64,000 bases of DNA from Spisula solida (taxonomy: Eukaryota; Mollusca; Bivalvia; Venerida; Mactridae), in assembly GCA_947247005.1 (NCBI GenBank), contig OX365944.1, positions 4,414,501 to 4,478,500 of the forward strand, written 5' to 3'. A program made the translations under genes and the position numbers. The notes under the pieces are model-generated. The model was not told the origin of the DNA. It worked only from the letters and a program-made list of their open reading frames with translations, and ran no database searches. Position 1 is the first letter of the stretch; every line of letters starts with the position of its first letter. Positions 12,701 through 20,139 of the stretch are shown here, in pieces.

Positions 12701-15700
12701 TAGAAGCTGAAGTTTCTAGTATGATGATCAAATGCAGCATTGCCCCCCCCCCCCCCCTGTTTATCATATATGTAATGGTCAAAGCCTTTACCAAATACAA
12801 TGGATGAAACATATTTTATATAATGTTCATACCAATCCTGAGATCTAGTTCACTCCTCACATCCACAGCATCGCTCGTTCTCTTATCTGGTTGTTGTAAG
12901 TTCTGACACGCTCTAGCTATAGCACTGAAATATATCATAAACACAGTCTAAAGCCTAGGTCCCAATGAGGAATTCCACATCGGCGATGTTCTCCTGATTT
13001 CTTCCATTACCACCCGAATCATCACAATTTCTTCCAATATCACAAACTGTCTCATGACTTCCCGAAGATTCTCCTAGACCATCAATAATCGTACAAGAAA
13101 AATGATACAAATGTACAGGCTGTATGAGAGATACTGTATTCATTTGAAATGTTAAGAGTAACCAATATTTGTGTATTACAAGGAAAGTACTTACGGAGGC
13201 GTAATTTCTGAAAACTTTGCTCTGTAAACCTGTATATTTGGTTTAACTGAAACATAAGATTCACAGGGCTCTCACTAGTGAAGACAACTCAAACAAGAGG
13301 GCCCACAGGGCCCTAGGTCGCTCACCTGTCGAACTTGACCTAGATTTTGTTGAGATGATCATTGCGACCGAGTTTCATAAAGATCAGGCCAAAATTCTGA
13401 CCTCTAGTGACTACACAAGGAATTTCTATGATTTGACCTAGTAACCCTAGTATTTGACCCCAGATGACCCAAGATGTACTTGAGCTATATTTTGTTAAGG
13501 TGATGGTTGTGACTGAGTTTCATAAAGATTAGGCAAATAGTGGGACCTCTAGTGACTACACAAGCAAATTGTTGACAGACGATCAATGGACGAAGAGTGA
13601 TCACAAAAGCTCACTCTGTCACTTTGTGACAGGTGAGCTAAAAAAAAGTCCTAAGCATAAATAAACGGCTGTCGTATTCACCGTGAGCTTCACGCTCAAT
13701 CAAAGATCATACCCATAATTCTTTGGCTCAATGATAAGAAATACATTATTGCTTCAATGATGTTGCACTCAGAGTTTAACAAGAACAATGGGCAACGACC
13801 CCTAGTTCGATAGATTAATAATGTCATTAAAATAATACATTATTTTACCTCATTTTAACTGGAGAATGGATAGAGGCGGTACCGTAACCACCATTTAGGA
13901 CCAGTGTCATACCGTGAACCGTACTGAGATCAATCAAATTTGATATACCGTTGGTTACACCCTTAATTAAATACAATGTTTTACCTGCTTTACAAACTTG
14001 TATGATCTCAAACCCTATATTCTCTCCCTCACGATCACAATCTGTCCAGATCACCAAATGTTGAGCACCTCGTACTTCACGTTCCAAAGTTCGCTGAAAA
14101 ATTACCAAATTATCATTATAAATACAAACATAACCTTCAATCAATTATTGTCAATGCTGCATTTCTCTACTGGTTAATGACATATTTTATCACATAACAT
14201 AACCTGTTCCAGAAATATCATTCAGCATGACTGAAGTGAGTAATTATATTAGCCATGTCAGATGTTAGCCAATCCATGTTTTGATTGATGCTTGACACCC
14301 AGGAATATTTGTCTAATGTCATCACGATTGTTGCATTCATTGCCGCGAAAAAACTTGTTTGAAACCTAGGCTGCGTAGGCATAATACATCAACATTTTGA
14401 AGACAAATAAGTATTTTCTAAGGTTACATGTATGTAATTATGATCACTATTATTCAGTAATTTTTTAAACAACTCACCTTTATATCTGTAAATTTATCAG
14501 GACAATATTTTTCTACCTGGACATCAAACAGCGAGGTTGGATTACAACTGTTCCTATTCACAAAAATAACATACAAGCATTCATTAAAATTTAACCAATT
14601 GATCACAATCAAATTATAAGATTATCAGATAACAAATGAAAAAATACATTTATCAGCACTATGCTTAGGCCAAAATATGTTAGTTTTAAAATGATCACCC
14701 CTGTCTTCTTATACTAATAAACAGTCAGTCATACTCATACTGTATACCTCATGTATTGTCTGCTCTGTTATGTTCAGTATTATCCTTGAATTAAATTCCT
14801 TTAAATATAAGTCTGCCTAAATAAGTCTATTACCAAAATTTATGAAATAAAGATCAAACAAATATAGAGGTGCGTGAAGTCGAGGCTAGACACATGCAAA
14901 TTTCACCGGCCGTATTTGTTTTTATCACATGACTTTCCTTGTATCTAGGTAAGTATAACGAGTATGTATATTGTTATACTACACTAGTGTAACGTTTAAA
15001 TGACGTCATCACAGAGTCGGTTTTTTTCAATGGAGTTATATCATTATGTATTTTGCCTCATTAGTGCAAAATATCATATAAAGAATCTAACACTCATCAA
15101 TTGATACAGAGGCTCGCTTAATTAAATTTCCAGAACTCTTTTAACATAAAAGTATATCAATTGACAACTTGTGATAGATCCTCTTTGTATAGAGATATAC
15201 AAACCTACCATTTCCTGTATTGTCCGATAAAGTCGAGACCAAGAAGATGTCCAGATACTGATGTCATCATCATGTTACATTGCTGATTAAATAACATATA
15301 TTCATACTCATAAATCTTGTTGAACCGTGAGAATCCTTCTCTCTGAAATAAAAACACATAAAATAGTTCAAATTATTAATCCTAAAGTTATGCTCAAATT
15401 AAAGAAGGGGAGAGCCGTATACCCCAGTTTTGGAACTTGTACATTTTGTAGCTCGACCCTTTTACCCATGTATATACAATGTATTTATAGATATGTAATA
15501 ATGTTTGTATGACAGTGATTGTTTATTTTGTTTGGGTAATAAAATATGCTTAAACTAATCAAATTAAAGTTTGCTTTGCTACATTTGCAATATACATTGT
15601 GTATATGGGTCGCAGGAGTTCATTTAGTGTGTATTATTGATATTGCATATTCCTTTACCACAATATTTTGTTGTTTAAGGAACAGAAATATTTCAAACTT

Positions 15701-18700
15701 AGACAGAAGTTTAAGATTTTGGTGTTTCGATAAAACAGTAACTATCCCAGACCTGTGTGTAAAGGGTCAGCGGATTGTACATGAAAAATCACCTGGTGTC
15801 CGACCTATCTGTGTGTCAACATACGGTCGATCTTTACTAGGTGGTAATGAGTCATCGTTTGCCCGTTAATTTGGTAGTTGTTAGTAGCGGTATCCATACT
15901 GCTTCGATCCAGCGCTAATATGTTAGGTTTGGACAAATTTTGTAAAAGTTGTGATTGTCAGAATGAATGTACTCTGTATTTCCCATGTGAATTCTGCATG
16001 AACTTAAAGACCTTTCATTTATTCATTGTTGTAGTGTATTCTCGATATCGACATTACAGGATAAAACCTGTTTCTCCAGATTCGAAATTTCACTGTCAGG
16101 GGGAAGCAAGCAATAGGCAGTATAGGGGGAGTGTATATAAATTTCCTTTTTCAACGTTTAAACATGAAAAACGTATAAAACAATTATTGCACATTATCAA
16201 TAAACATCTTCTAGTTTTTAAACTTTAGCAAGAATTATCCTAAAGTATGCTTTACTATTACTATAAAGTTTATATATTTGAAATATTACATTTTATTCTA
16301 CACTGTCGCTTCCGTAGCTCGATACCAATGACAAGAAAATATACGCATTTTTCAAGTTAAACATATTATTTAAGCAAAAATATAGCCAGCGACTGAGCGA
16401 GGTTGTACTTGTAGAATTGTGTTGACATGTTGACATTGTGTTCAAGTAAGACCGCCTCCTCGATAGCCTGATTGAGCGTTCGCTTCGAGTGCGGGAGGTC
16501 AAGGGTTCGATCCCTGGCCCCGTCATACCAAAGACGAAATAAAAATGGTACCAGAAATTCCCTTGCTAGACGTTCAGCATAAGAGGGAAACTGGCTTCTC
16601 CTATCATACCCTCGTGGCGGTGGATAACATCAGGATTGAGGTGTCGAGAGTGATTAATATAAGTTGGAAAAACTTGTTTCACAATCGACCTTAAATAAAT
16701 TAGTATATCCTGTTGTTCTCTATTTTCGGGCATCTAAGCACAAAAATGATTTAAAAAGCATTTTAAAAAACTTTTTGAATTTTTTAATTAGAGGAAAATA
16801 TGAATAAACATGCAATCAACAAAACACGAAAAAAATAACTTGTATGGTCTATTTTTAGCATCAAATCACGTGACCTCCATAATCTGAGTTCAAGTGAACT
16901 TTCTCGTATTGTCGTCATTTTCGTATTGTGCCTCGACTGGGACTCTTACAAACTTTATATTGGGCCCAATTTGTAATATTATCCTTCAACCACACGTGTA
17001 AATTCTCATTTGTGGTTGAAAACCATTCAAAAAAAAGTTTGAGCAAGAATTATATGGGTTGTTTCCCTTTTTTGAAATGTTCGCCATTTTTTAGGTTTTT
17101 TCGAAAATTTTGTTTTTTGCCCAAATCTGATTTATTTTTGTGGAAATCAACTAAAATATGTTAAAACTATAAAAATAATTCAAAATCATAACTCAGAAAC
17201 GAAGTTTTGATGCTTGCCGAAAATACGAGAAAGCACGACGATACGAGAATCAGGGATAAACTAAGTAATTCTTATCATTTGGCTAAAATAATCACGATTA
17301 TTGTACCTGGTTACTCTATATGCAGCAACCACCCTAAAGTATATTCGGATGTAAGTAATCGGAATATCTTGTACATTGCCGCTCAATTATACGCCTATAC
17401 GAAAAGCACAACAATACGAGAATCAGGGATATACTGCTTTCTCATGGAGTCGATCCCCTAAGAGATAAAAACCTAGCATGCACACTTTAAATTGTTTGGT
17501 CTGCAACTAAATTTCATTTTTTGACTGAGTAATTATTGAACAACAGTAAAATGAACCATTTCTGCAATAAAAAACCTTTTATCTTAAAATATTTACTTTG
17601 AAGCAAGTACCAGTCAAGAGGCTCTGTCATTCAGAAACTCTCATAGACCCGAAATTCCATGGATTACAGTCGTTTCGTACACTAGTAGTTTCGTACACTG
17701 TAAATTTCAGTTGTTTCGTACACTCTCGATCGGTCGTTTCGTATACTGTTGAAAATCGTCGGTTGTTTCGTACACTCTATTGTATTTGTATATATAAGTG
17801 GTCTATTATTGTAATTAATGTATGTTTGGTACGATAATAAGATATGTTGTTCGCGAGTCTTAATTAATTGAATATATAAAATTCATAGAAATTGATTGAA
17901 CAAATTAAACAAGGGTTAGTTTGTTAATAAATATAACTATAGATAAATCTAAAAGTACAGAAAATGTACATTCAGCATTCCTCCTGATCCTTATTTACTA
18001 GTCTACATACATGTGTGATAGTTTTAAAATAACTAATTAGTGAACAAACATTACAAGTACACATACATGTATATTAGTTAGTATATTCGTTATTTGTATG
18101 ATCTTTGATATCAGATGTACAAATTAGGAGTACTGTTGGACTTTGTGAGTTGAACATTTATGTTTTAGTTACGATAAAATGGTTAAAATATCATTCTGTA
18201 TAAAATGTTCATATTTAATTCGTAGGCACATGGTTTCAACTTATCTCAGAGTACCCCCTATACTTAGGGTACACTCAGATAGTACACTAGGATAATTTGA
18301 AACCATGTGCCTGTGATTTTATTGTGTTCTATGGTCTGTATAAAATGTCGCTTTGCATATTTAATTTTGTTTCCTGCCCTTTGTAAAATGTGAAATTTTA
18401 TTTCAGATATGCTGACTAACATCCTTACACTGTAATGATGTGTTGTATTCATTCTTAATTGATATGGTGTATAATATATATGTATATATGGAATAAATTT
18501 AAAAAATATAAATACACATTATTCTGTTTTTTATATGCTTCTAGCTCATGAACTTACATACATACGATTATAAGCATTTGGGACTTTATACAAATGCTAT
18601 ACTTAATAGCCACAATGAATACGTTGTATGACTCGCAGCTGTCGCTAATTTACAAAAAATATAACATCTTATTTGCTAAAATATAACATCTTATTTGCTA

Positions 18701-19931
18701 AAATATAACATCTTATTTGCTAAAATATAACATCTTATTTGCTAAAATATAACATCTATGTTAAAATCGTGGAGTTTTACATGTACATGCAGTATATGAC
18801 TCCATAGTTACAATACAGTTTTTATTAAAAATATTTTTTTATAACTATTTTCACGGATATACACAGAACTAATGTATTTCCGTGCTATTTTATATTTTAT
18901 AATTCTATATGGCCATTCATTTGATTTATTTTGGAAGTTAGATTACAGTTTGTCATTTAAATGCTCAAAATCATCCTTAATTATAGTAAATAATACCTAT
19001 AAAACTATAAAAGCATGAAATAAACTTAAATACATCGTGACAATACGTGCGAATAACAACTATACACACACAATTACATGCATAATAGATCAAATATATA
19101 TTAATAGACCAATTAACACCATATATACAATAGGAGTGTACGAAACAACCGACGATTTTCAATAGTATACGAAACGACCGATCGACAGTGTACGAAACAA
19201 CTGAAATTTACAGTATACGAAACGTACAGTGTACGAAACGACTGGCTCCCAATTCCATACATGCCAGATCTCCTGCATCATGCGTGAGTCTCCTGCATTT
19301 GAGACTCTACTCCTGCATGATCAGAGGCCAATTTATCAAATCTCACGCATTTCATGGACAAACTGGAATCTGACATTTTTTGTTTACTTTATGAAAATGA
19401 TGACAAATATTAGTTTAAATTGCTACATGAAGCATGCATGGTATTGTCATCAAATTAAGATCAGTGAAAACAGCATATAAACTTCAATACTTTAAGTCTA
19501 AAGTTTCAGCAAGGAAAATCTCCTGCATTTTAATGAAATCTCCTGCATTTCCATCACCAATCTCACGCAAAGGGGTCTGCGAAACATGGCATGTATGAAA
19601 TTCCTTAATCGCGGAAAACGGGTTCCCCGTTAAAAGTCTACTACTCAGTTTAATTGGTGGTTAATATACAGGTTTGACAGGTCATCTATAAATCATAAAT
19701 CCTTCCACCCCACCACGACTCAGTTGGAATGATGAAAAAAAAGGTTTACCCCGATACCATGAAAGCCATGGTACAAAGAGAAAGTCTCACCCGATTAAAC
19801 CTTCCCCGCGACATTACATCAGCAATCGATTTGGCTGCATCATTCTTTTCAGCAACATTTAATACCTTCACCATTGTTCTGACTAAATTCAAATTAATGA
19901 CACGACGGCATGAGAACAAACGGAATAGCAT
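649..19931 (-). CDS. TOP3A: DNA topoisomerase III alpha, 5' thirteen coding exons (3' part outside window)
   Basis: Type IA topoisomerase that passes single strands and, in the family, dissolves double Holliday junctions with BLM/RMI partners in the nucleus and resolves mitochondrial DNA. Exons (minus strand): 19791-19931, 15209-15342, 14478-14553, 13985-14093, 13195-13246, 12833-12924, 11924-12094, 11247-11292, 7221-7275, 5316-5390, 3055-3235, 1097-1314, 649-723. All have AG/GT borders and matching phases, giving 475 residues without a stop. Visible motifs: N-terminal [13 protein letters not shown] with the TOPRIM glutamate (E28), [10 protein letters not shown] (D135, D137, E139) in exon 4, and catalytic Tyr349 in [11 protein letters not shown] in exon 11, close to human Tyr362. 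Exon 12 has [19 protein letters not shown]. The C-terminal gate region and zinc fingers must lie left of base 1. I chose the start at 19931 because the more upstream in-frame ATG (20063) almost touches the divergent UQCC4 start. Exon borders are my reading; a transcript would settle them. Confidence 0.93.
1097..1314 (-). CDS. TOP3A: TOP3A exon 12
   Basis: Encodes [60 protein letters not shown] and [12 protein letters not shown], nearly identical to animal TOP3A. Acceptor ATGTTTAG, donor GTAGGT, phase 0 at the end. Confidence 0.96.
2025..3106 (-). repeat. 98-bp minisatellite made from the exon 11 / 5' splice-site junction of TOP3A, 11 copies
   Basis: Eleven copies, counting the genuine exon end, of a unit of about 98 bp. 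On the minus strand each unit holds 48 bases identical or nearly so to the end of exon 11, then usually a GT donor, then about 50 bases of intron with CTTAAC, a CT-rich run and AAATAG. One unit is 106 bp through an 8-bp insertion. One copy (about 2270) has lost its GT. Units near 2460 and 2660 share extra variants, suggesting a 196-bp higher-order duplication. The array fills most of the intron between exons 11 and 12. Confidence 0.95.
3055..3235 (-). CDS. TOP3A: TOP3A exon 11, catalytic tyrosine; seed of a second minisatellite
   Basis: Encodes [37 protein letters not shown] and [16 protein letters not shown]. The active-site Tyr codon is at 3140-3142. The donor GTGTGT is at 3054. The last 48 exon bases with this donor are repeated ten more times downstream as a 98-bp array. 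Confidence 0.95.
3773..4850 (+). mobile_element. Non-autonomous element with six 145-bp internal tandem repeats
   Basis: Starts AAGAGGGCCCAAAGGGCC and GGTCGCTCACCTGTC; ends GTGATCACAAAAGCTCAC and TTGTGACAGGTGAGCTAAAA. CTCACCTGTC at the head is the reverse complement of GACAGGTGAG at the tail, so the ends form short inverted repeats. The GTGACCTCTAGTGACTAC word recurs at 4016, 4161, 4306, 4451, 4596 and 4741, an exact 145-bp period. No open frame. It lies in a TOP3A intron. The architecture recalls tandem-repeat-bearing elements of bivalves (pearl or HINE type); that assignment is inference. Confidence 0.8.
5316..5390 (-). CDS. TOP3A: TOP3A exon 10
   Basis: Encodes [20 protein letters not shown] then ALDTV, matching the human segment PMATVVEVRSKPKSKWRPQALDTV. 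Phase 0 at both ends. Acceptor GGTTTACAG, donor GTAAGT. Confidence 0.93.
6815..7069. mobile_element. MITE with 25-bp terminal inverted repeats, copy 1
   Basis: Begins ATATCGCTGGCTTAGAATT and GAAGGT and ends with the inverse, ACCTTCAAATTCTAAGCCAG then CGATAT. No coding capacity. Degenerate copies occur at 41907-42157 and, in part, near 59760-59835. Confidence 0.8.
7221..7275 (-). CDS. TOP3A: TOP3A exon 9 (55 nt), seed of a minisatellite
   Basis: Encodes [18 protein letters not shown], matching human HRLFNHTACLVLYQLCVE. Donor GTAAAA. The acceptor ATATTTTCAG and the first 33 exon bases are the unit of the 41-bp array just upstream, so this is the last of 20 near-identical acceptors that a transcript meets. 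Only this one keeps the frame: an in-phase TGA at 7302-7304 blocks the phase-compatible upstream acceptors. Confidence 0.9.
7243..8078 (-). repeat. 41-bp minisatellite made from the 3' splice site and start of TOP3A exon 9, 20 copies
   Basis: Twenty copies at 41-bp spacing, one unit 1 bp short. On the minus strand a unit is ATTTTCAG (8 bp of the acceptor) plus the first 33 bases of exon 9 (GAACCGATTGTTTGACTACA and on). The genuine exon at 7275 is the copy that runs on into unique exon sequence. Variants include TTTGA or TTCGA in the middle of the unit. Long apparent open frames here are by-products of the repeat, not separate genes. Confidence 0.96.
8567..11211 (+). mobile_element. LINE, 5'-truncated, reverse transcriptase with internal deletion, antisense in TOP3A intron
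   Basis: A 779-codon frame (8603-10942) followed by a 3' UTR with AATAAA at 11194. Order: linker region ([20 protein letters not shown]), RT fingers ([40 protein letters not shown]), palm motif [10 protein letters not shown] (D318), FADD (D382-383), thumb, and a C-terminal Cys-rich tail (CLYC at 703-706, then [13 protein letters not shown]). The endonuclease domain is absent. Only 64 residues separate motifs A and C, where relatives have over 100, so motif B (GxxQG) is missing although the frame stays open. It should be dead. The clade (CR1/L2-like or Nimb-like) is uncertain and no target duplication was found. Confidence 0.88.
8603..10942 (+). CDS. LINE ORF2 remnant (reverse transcriptase lacking motif B)
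   Basis: Coding part of the LINE. The ATG at 8603 is simply the first Met of the surviving frame, which is open back to about 8550; the true ORF2 began further upstream with an endonuclease. Between YVKATDQP and KFADDVACG the sequence has a short foreign-looking joint (residues about 363-378, [11 protein letters not shown]) in place of the usual CxVGxRQGxxLSP block. A 1-nt-precise in-frame deletion of about 150-200 bp would explain this. It probably plays no role in the host. Confidence 0.8.
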   Translation: MNNIEDDINEAVSSIVNLYHTSASSCKMVANNTKVVTKTQPEWWDNECKESKKHKYSVLRRFRLTNDNHDFDIYKNARKSFKKICQNKKIEFQSTNRFNLVNSRNNPRQFWSMIKNSLKQNIVSININASTWLNYFEHLLFKENQTPLSDLNINMFETDENAENILNCPFTEEEVRKSIFKLKFGKSQGKDGIGAEFYKHTCDIITPILITLFNKILTSGEFPDAWSQSVIVPLYKSGDRNDPSNYRGISLIDVIYKIFSNTVTERLNKWSKESDVIDEAQAGFRSGYSCVDNMFSLQCMIQKYISRPQGRFYVLYVDFQKAFDSLVHYKIFLNMVNKGANGNFIKILMSMYTKLENYVKATDQPLDENGREKLPPREKFADDVACGADTVNNLQLQLNAISDFCTQSQMTVNLRKTEITVFRNGGPLRNSEKWTFNGTKINVTSVYKYMGLLFTPKLSWTQAKVKLAAQARKAINAIKRYQLPFGQFSHRDMFKLFDSMVVPILTYGAELWGHSYSSDIEKVQIEFCRYFIGVNSSVNNCMVLGECGRLPLCTIYYTKSIKYWCKLLHMSNSRYPKNCYKMLMSHDALGRTNWATNIKELLYKYGFGYVWINQDIGDLNMFISSFKQRINDCMKQNWSGEISASSRCDTYVTFKSLLNIEKYLCIDIPFSFRKSLARFRCSNHKLNIELGRHYGIERSDRICLYCFIHFNHLILENEYHAFFICPKYSEIRERYLFSWYTGRCDTSDFENLMRNECHIILKRVSLYVSNLMQCIDNLR
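11247..11292 (-). CDS. TOP3A: TOP3A exon 8 (46 nt)
   Basis: Encodes [16 protein letters not shown] across its borders, equal to the family VTHDHKDGIVEFNWKR segment. Acceptor ATATTTCAG, donor GTAAGC. The 3' end of an antisense LINE lies only about 36 bp downstream of the donor. Confidence 0.9.
11484..11640. mobile_element. Short inverted-repeat element (ACCTCTGTAGAG family), copy 1
   Basis: Contains GTACAACCTCTGTAGAG near 11521 and its inverse CTCTACAGAGGTT near 11590, plus GAAGAGGTTGTACTGTA at the end. The same words recur at 41092-41470. No gene. Confidence 0.55.
11735..11885 (-). mobile_element. tRNA-derived SINE, minus strand
   Basis: On the minus strand it has CCTCGATAGCC, GAGCGTTCGCTTTGAGTG and a box B-like TGCGATCCC, the head shared with the SINE at 16449. 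The 3' part differs or is truncated. Confidence 0.6.
11924..12094 (-). CDS. TOP3A: TOP3A exon 7
   Basis: Encodes [40 protein letters not shown] and PEPFWKLK. This is the conserved [14 protein letters not shown] block of eukaryotic topoisomerase III. The first two bases complete the Gly split from exon 6. Donor GTATTG, phase 1. Confidence 0.95.
12160..12320 (-). mobile_element. SINE 3' body, minus strand, head lost
   Basis: On the minus strand it carries GAGGTGTCAAGAGTGATTAC and AACTTGTTTCCCAATTGACC, the tail block of the SINE at 16449. Located in the intron between TOP3A exons 6 and 7. Confidence 0.65.
12490..12765. repeat. C/T-rich tandem duplication, about 2.5 units of about 82 bp, with a poly-C run
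   Basis: TTTCTAGTATGATGATCAAA with GCAGCATTGGCCTCTTTTTC recurs at about 12562, 12647 and 12714. Runs of C up to about 16 bases sit at the end (12744-12760). Intronic in TOP3A, no coding role. Confidence 0.8.
12833..12924 (-). CDS. TOP3A: TOP3A exon 6
   Basis: Encodes [20 protein letters not shown] then [10 protein letters not shown], matching the conserved DAVDVRQELDLRIGAAFTR block. Acceptor ATATTTCAG; donor GTATGA, phase 1. Confidence 0.93.
13195..13246 (-). CDS. TOP3A: TOP3A exon 5 (52 nt)
   Basis: Short exon, acceptor TATGTTTCAG, encoding [17 protein letters not shown] across its borders. It matches the family motif VKPNLQVLRARFSEIT and fits phases 1 and 2 exactly. Donor GTAAGT. Confidence 0.9.
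13291..13645 (+). mobile_element. Short copy of the 145-bp-repeat element
   Basis: Same head (AACAAGAGGGCCCACAGGGC, CGCTCACCTGTC) and tail (AGAGTGATCACAAAAGCTCA, GACAGGTGAGCTAAAA) as the element at 3773, but with only about two internal repeats. In the TOP3A intron between exons 4 and 5. Confidence 0.8.
13985..14093 (-). CDS. TOP3A: TOP3A exon 4, TOPRIM DxD motif
   Basis: Encodes [20 protein letters not shown] followed by [16 protein letters not shown]. The D-x-D-x-E acidic triad binds the catalytic metal. The exon ends in phase 1 (G) at GTAAAA. Confidence 0.96.
14478..14553 (-). CDS. TOP3A: TOP3A exon 3
   Basis: Encodes [20 protein letters not shown] then FTDIK, matching the family stretch SCNPLVLFEAEIEKYCP. 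One base completes the Trp codon of exon 2. Donor GTGAGT. Confidence 0.93.
15209..15342 (-). CDS. TOP3A: TOP3A exon 2
   Basis: Acceptor TTTATTTCAG, then [15 protein letters not shown] and [15 protein letters not shown], the conserved TOPRIM strand that follows exon 1 in animal TOP3A. Ends within the Trp codon (phase 2) at GTAGGT. Confidence 0.93.
16449..16702 (+). mobile_element. tRNA-derived SINE, best copy in the window
   Basis: Head with GATAGCCTGATTGAGCGTTC and a box B-like GGTTCGATCCC, then a body (AAACTGGCTTCTCCTATCAT, GAGGTGTCGAGAGTGATTAA, AACTTGTTTCACAATCGACC) ending in TTAAATAAAT. Body fragments of the same family are at 12160, 41815, 43735 and 49535. In TOP3A intron 1. Mobility depended on LINE enzymes in trans, as for all SINEs. 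Confidence 0.75.
18225..18311. mobile_element. 87-bp MITE with GGCACATGGTTTCAA ends
   Basis: Ends are GGCACATGGTTTCAA and TTGAAACCATGTGCC, a perfect inversion. A 262-bp element at 56996 has the same ends. Nested inside the element at 17667. Confidence 0.8.
18655..18760. repeat. 22-bp tandem repeat, about five copies
   Basis: TAAAATATAACATCTTATTT plus GC repeats head to tail with almost no divergence, indicating recent expansion. Confidence 0.9.
19791..19931 (-). CDS. TOP3A: TOP3A exon 1, presequence and start of TOPRIM domain
   Basis: From the ATG at 19931 it reads [19 protein letters not shown] then [15 protein letters not shown]. The first 19 residues are rich in Arg and hydrophobic residues with no acid, as in a mitochondrial presequence. 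An internal ATG at 19874 (M20) would give a protein without it, like the known dual mitochondrial/nuclear human starts. The exon ends after FNR in phase 0 at a GTGAGA donor. An in-frame ATG at 20063 would add 44 residues but is judged unlikely. Confidence 0.88.
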
Positions 19932-20074
19932 ATTAACTTGATCAATTTTGTTATTTCTAATAAGCCGCCATTTTGCAGGGGTCAAGGTCGTTTTTATCGA
20001 ACCGAAATAAAAATAATAAAGCAAGCATCGGACTTGCCCGAGTCTTCGAAAATACATTATCATAAGCCATCAGA
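19932..20074. promoter_or_regulatory. Probable bidirectional promoter between TOP3A and UQCC4
   Basis: The interval between the two divergent start codons is about 143 bp. It has no TATA box in a usable position and contains a YY1-like site (19964-19975). The 5' UTRs of both genes must start within or overlap it. Divergent pairing is seen directly; promoter activity is inference. Confidence 0.6.
19964..19975 (-). promoter_or_regulatory. YY1-like motif
   Basis: GCCGCCATTTTG on the plus strand, CAAAATGGCGGC on the minus strand, the classic YY1 core. In TATA-less promoters this site often lies just downstream of the start of transcription. Here its orientation fits TOP3A transcription, which would place the TOP3A start near 19980 and exclude the ATG at 20063. 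Confidence 0.6.
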
Positions 20075-20139
20075 ATGTTAATTCCTAGAACTATTGGTGT
20101 TTTTCGACACCCATTATATCGGATTGCTGCTTCCAATAG
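20075..20139 (+). CDS. UQCC4: UQCC4 exon 1, mitochondrial presequence
   Basis: ATG at 20075, then LIPRTIGVFRHPLYRIAASN and a GTAATA donor after AATAG. Phase 2 fits exon 2, where the first base completes a Ser codon. It is found by logic rather than homology: it is the only nearby ATG exon giving a presequence, the right phase and a donor. Confidence 0.7.

Larger units (their letters stand above)
17667..19244. mobile_element. Inverted-repeat element of 1.58 kb with iterated GTTTCGTACACT ends
   Basis: Both ends start CAGTCGTTTCGTACACT, inverted, and stay similar for about 140 bp (17667-17812 and 19099-19244). Each end contains five copies of GTTTCGTAYACT. The interior is AT-rich with no protein and hosts a 22-bp tandem repeat and a small 87-bp MITE. 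No clear target duplication. Non-autonomous DNA transposon by structure; superfamily unknown. It occupies TOP3A intron 1. Confidence 0.8.

Noticed and set aside
15546..16228. Two adjacent frames of 107 and 116 codons in TOP3A intron 1
   Set aside because: No recognisable domain, biased AT-rich codons and no sign of conservation visible; may be relic repeat DNA.
20063..20063. TOP3A start at the first in-frame ATG (20063)
   Set aside because: It would leave 11 bp to the divergent UQCC4 start and lies upstream of the YY1-like site; the 19931 start gives a better presequence.
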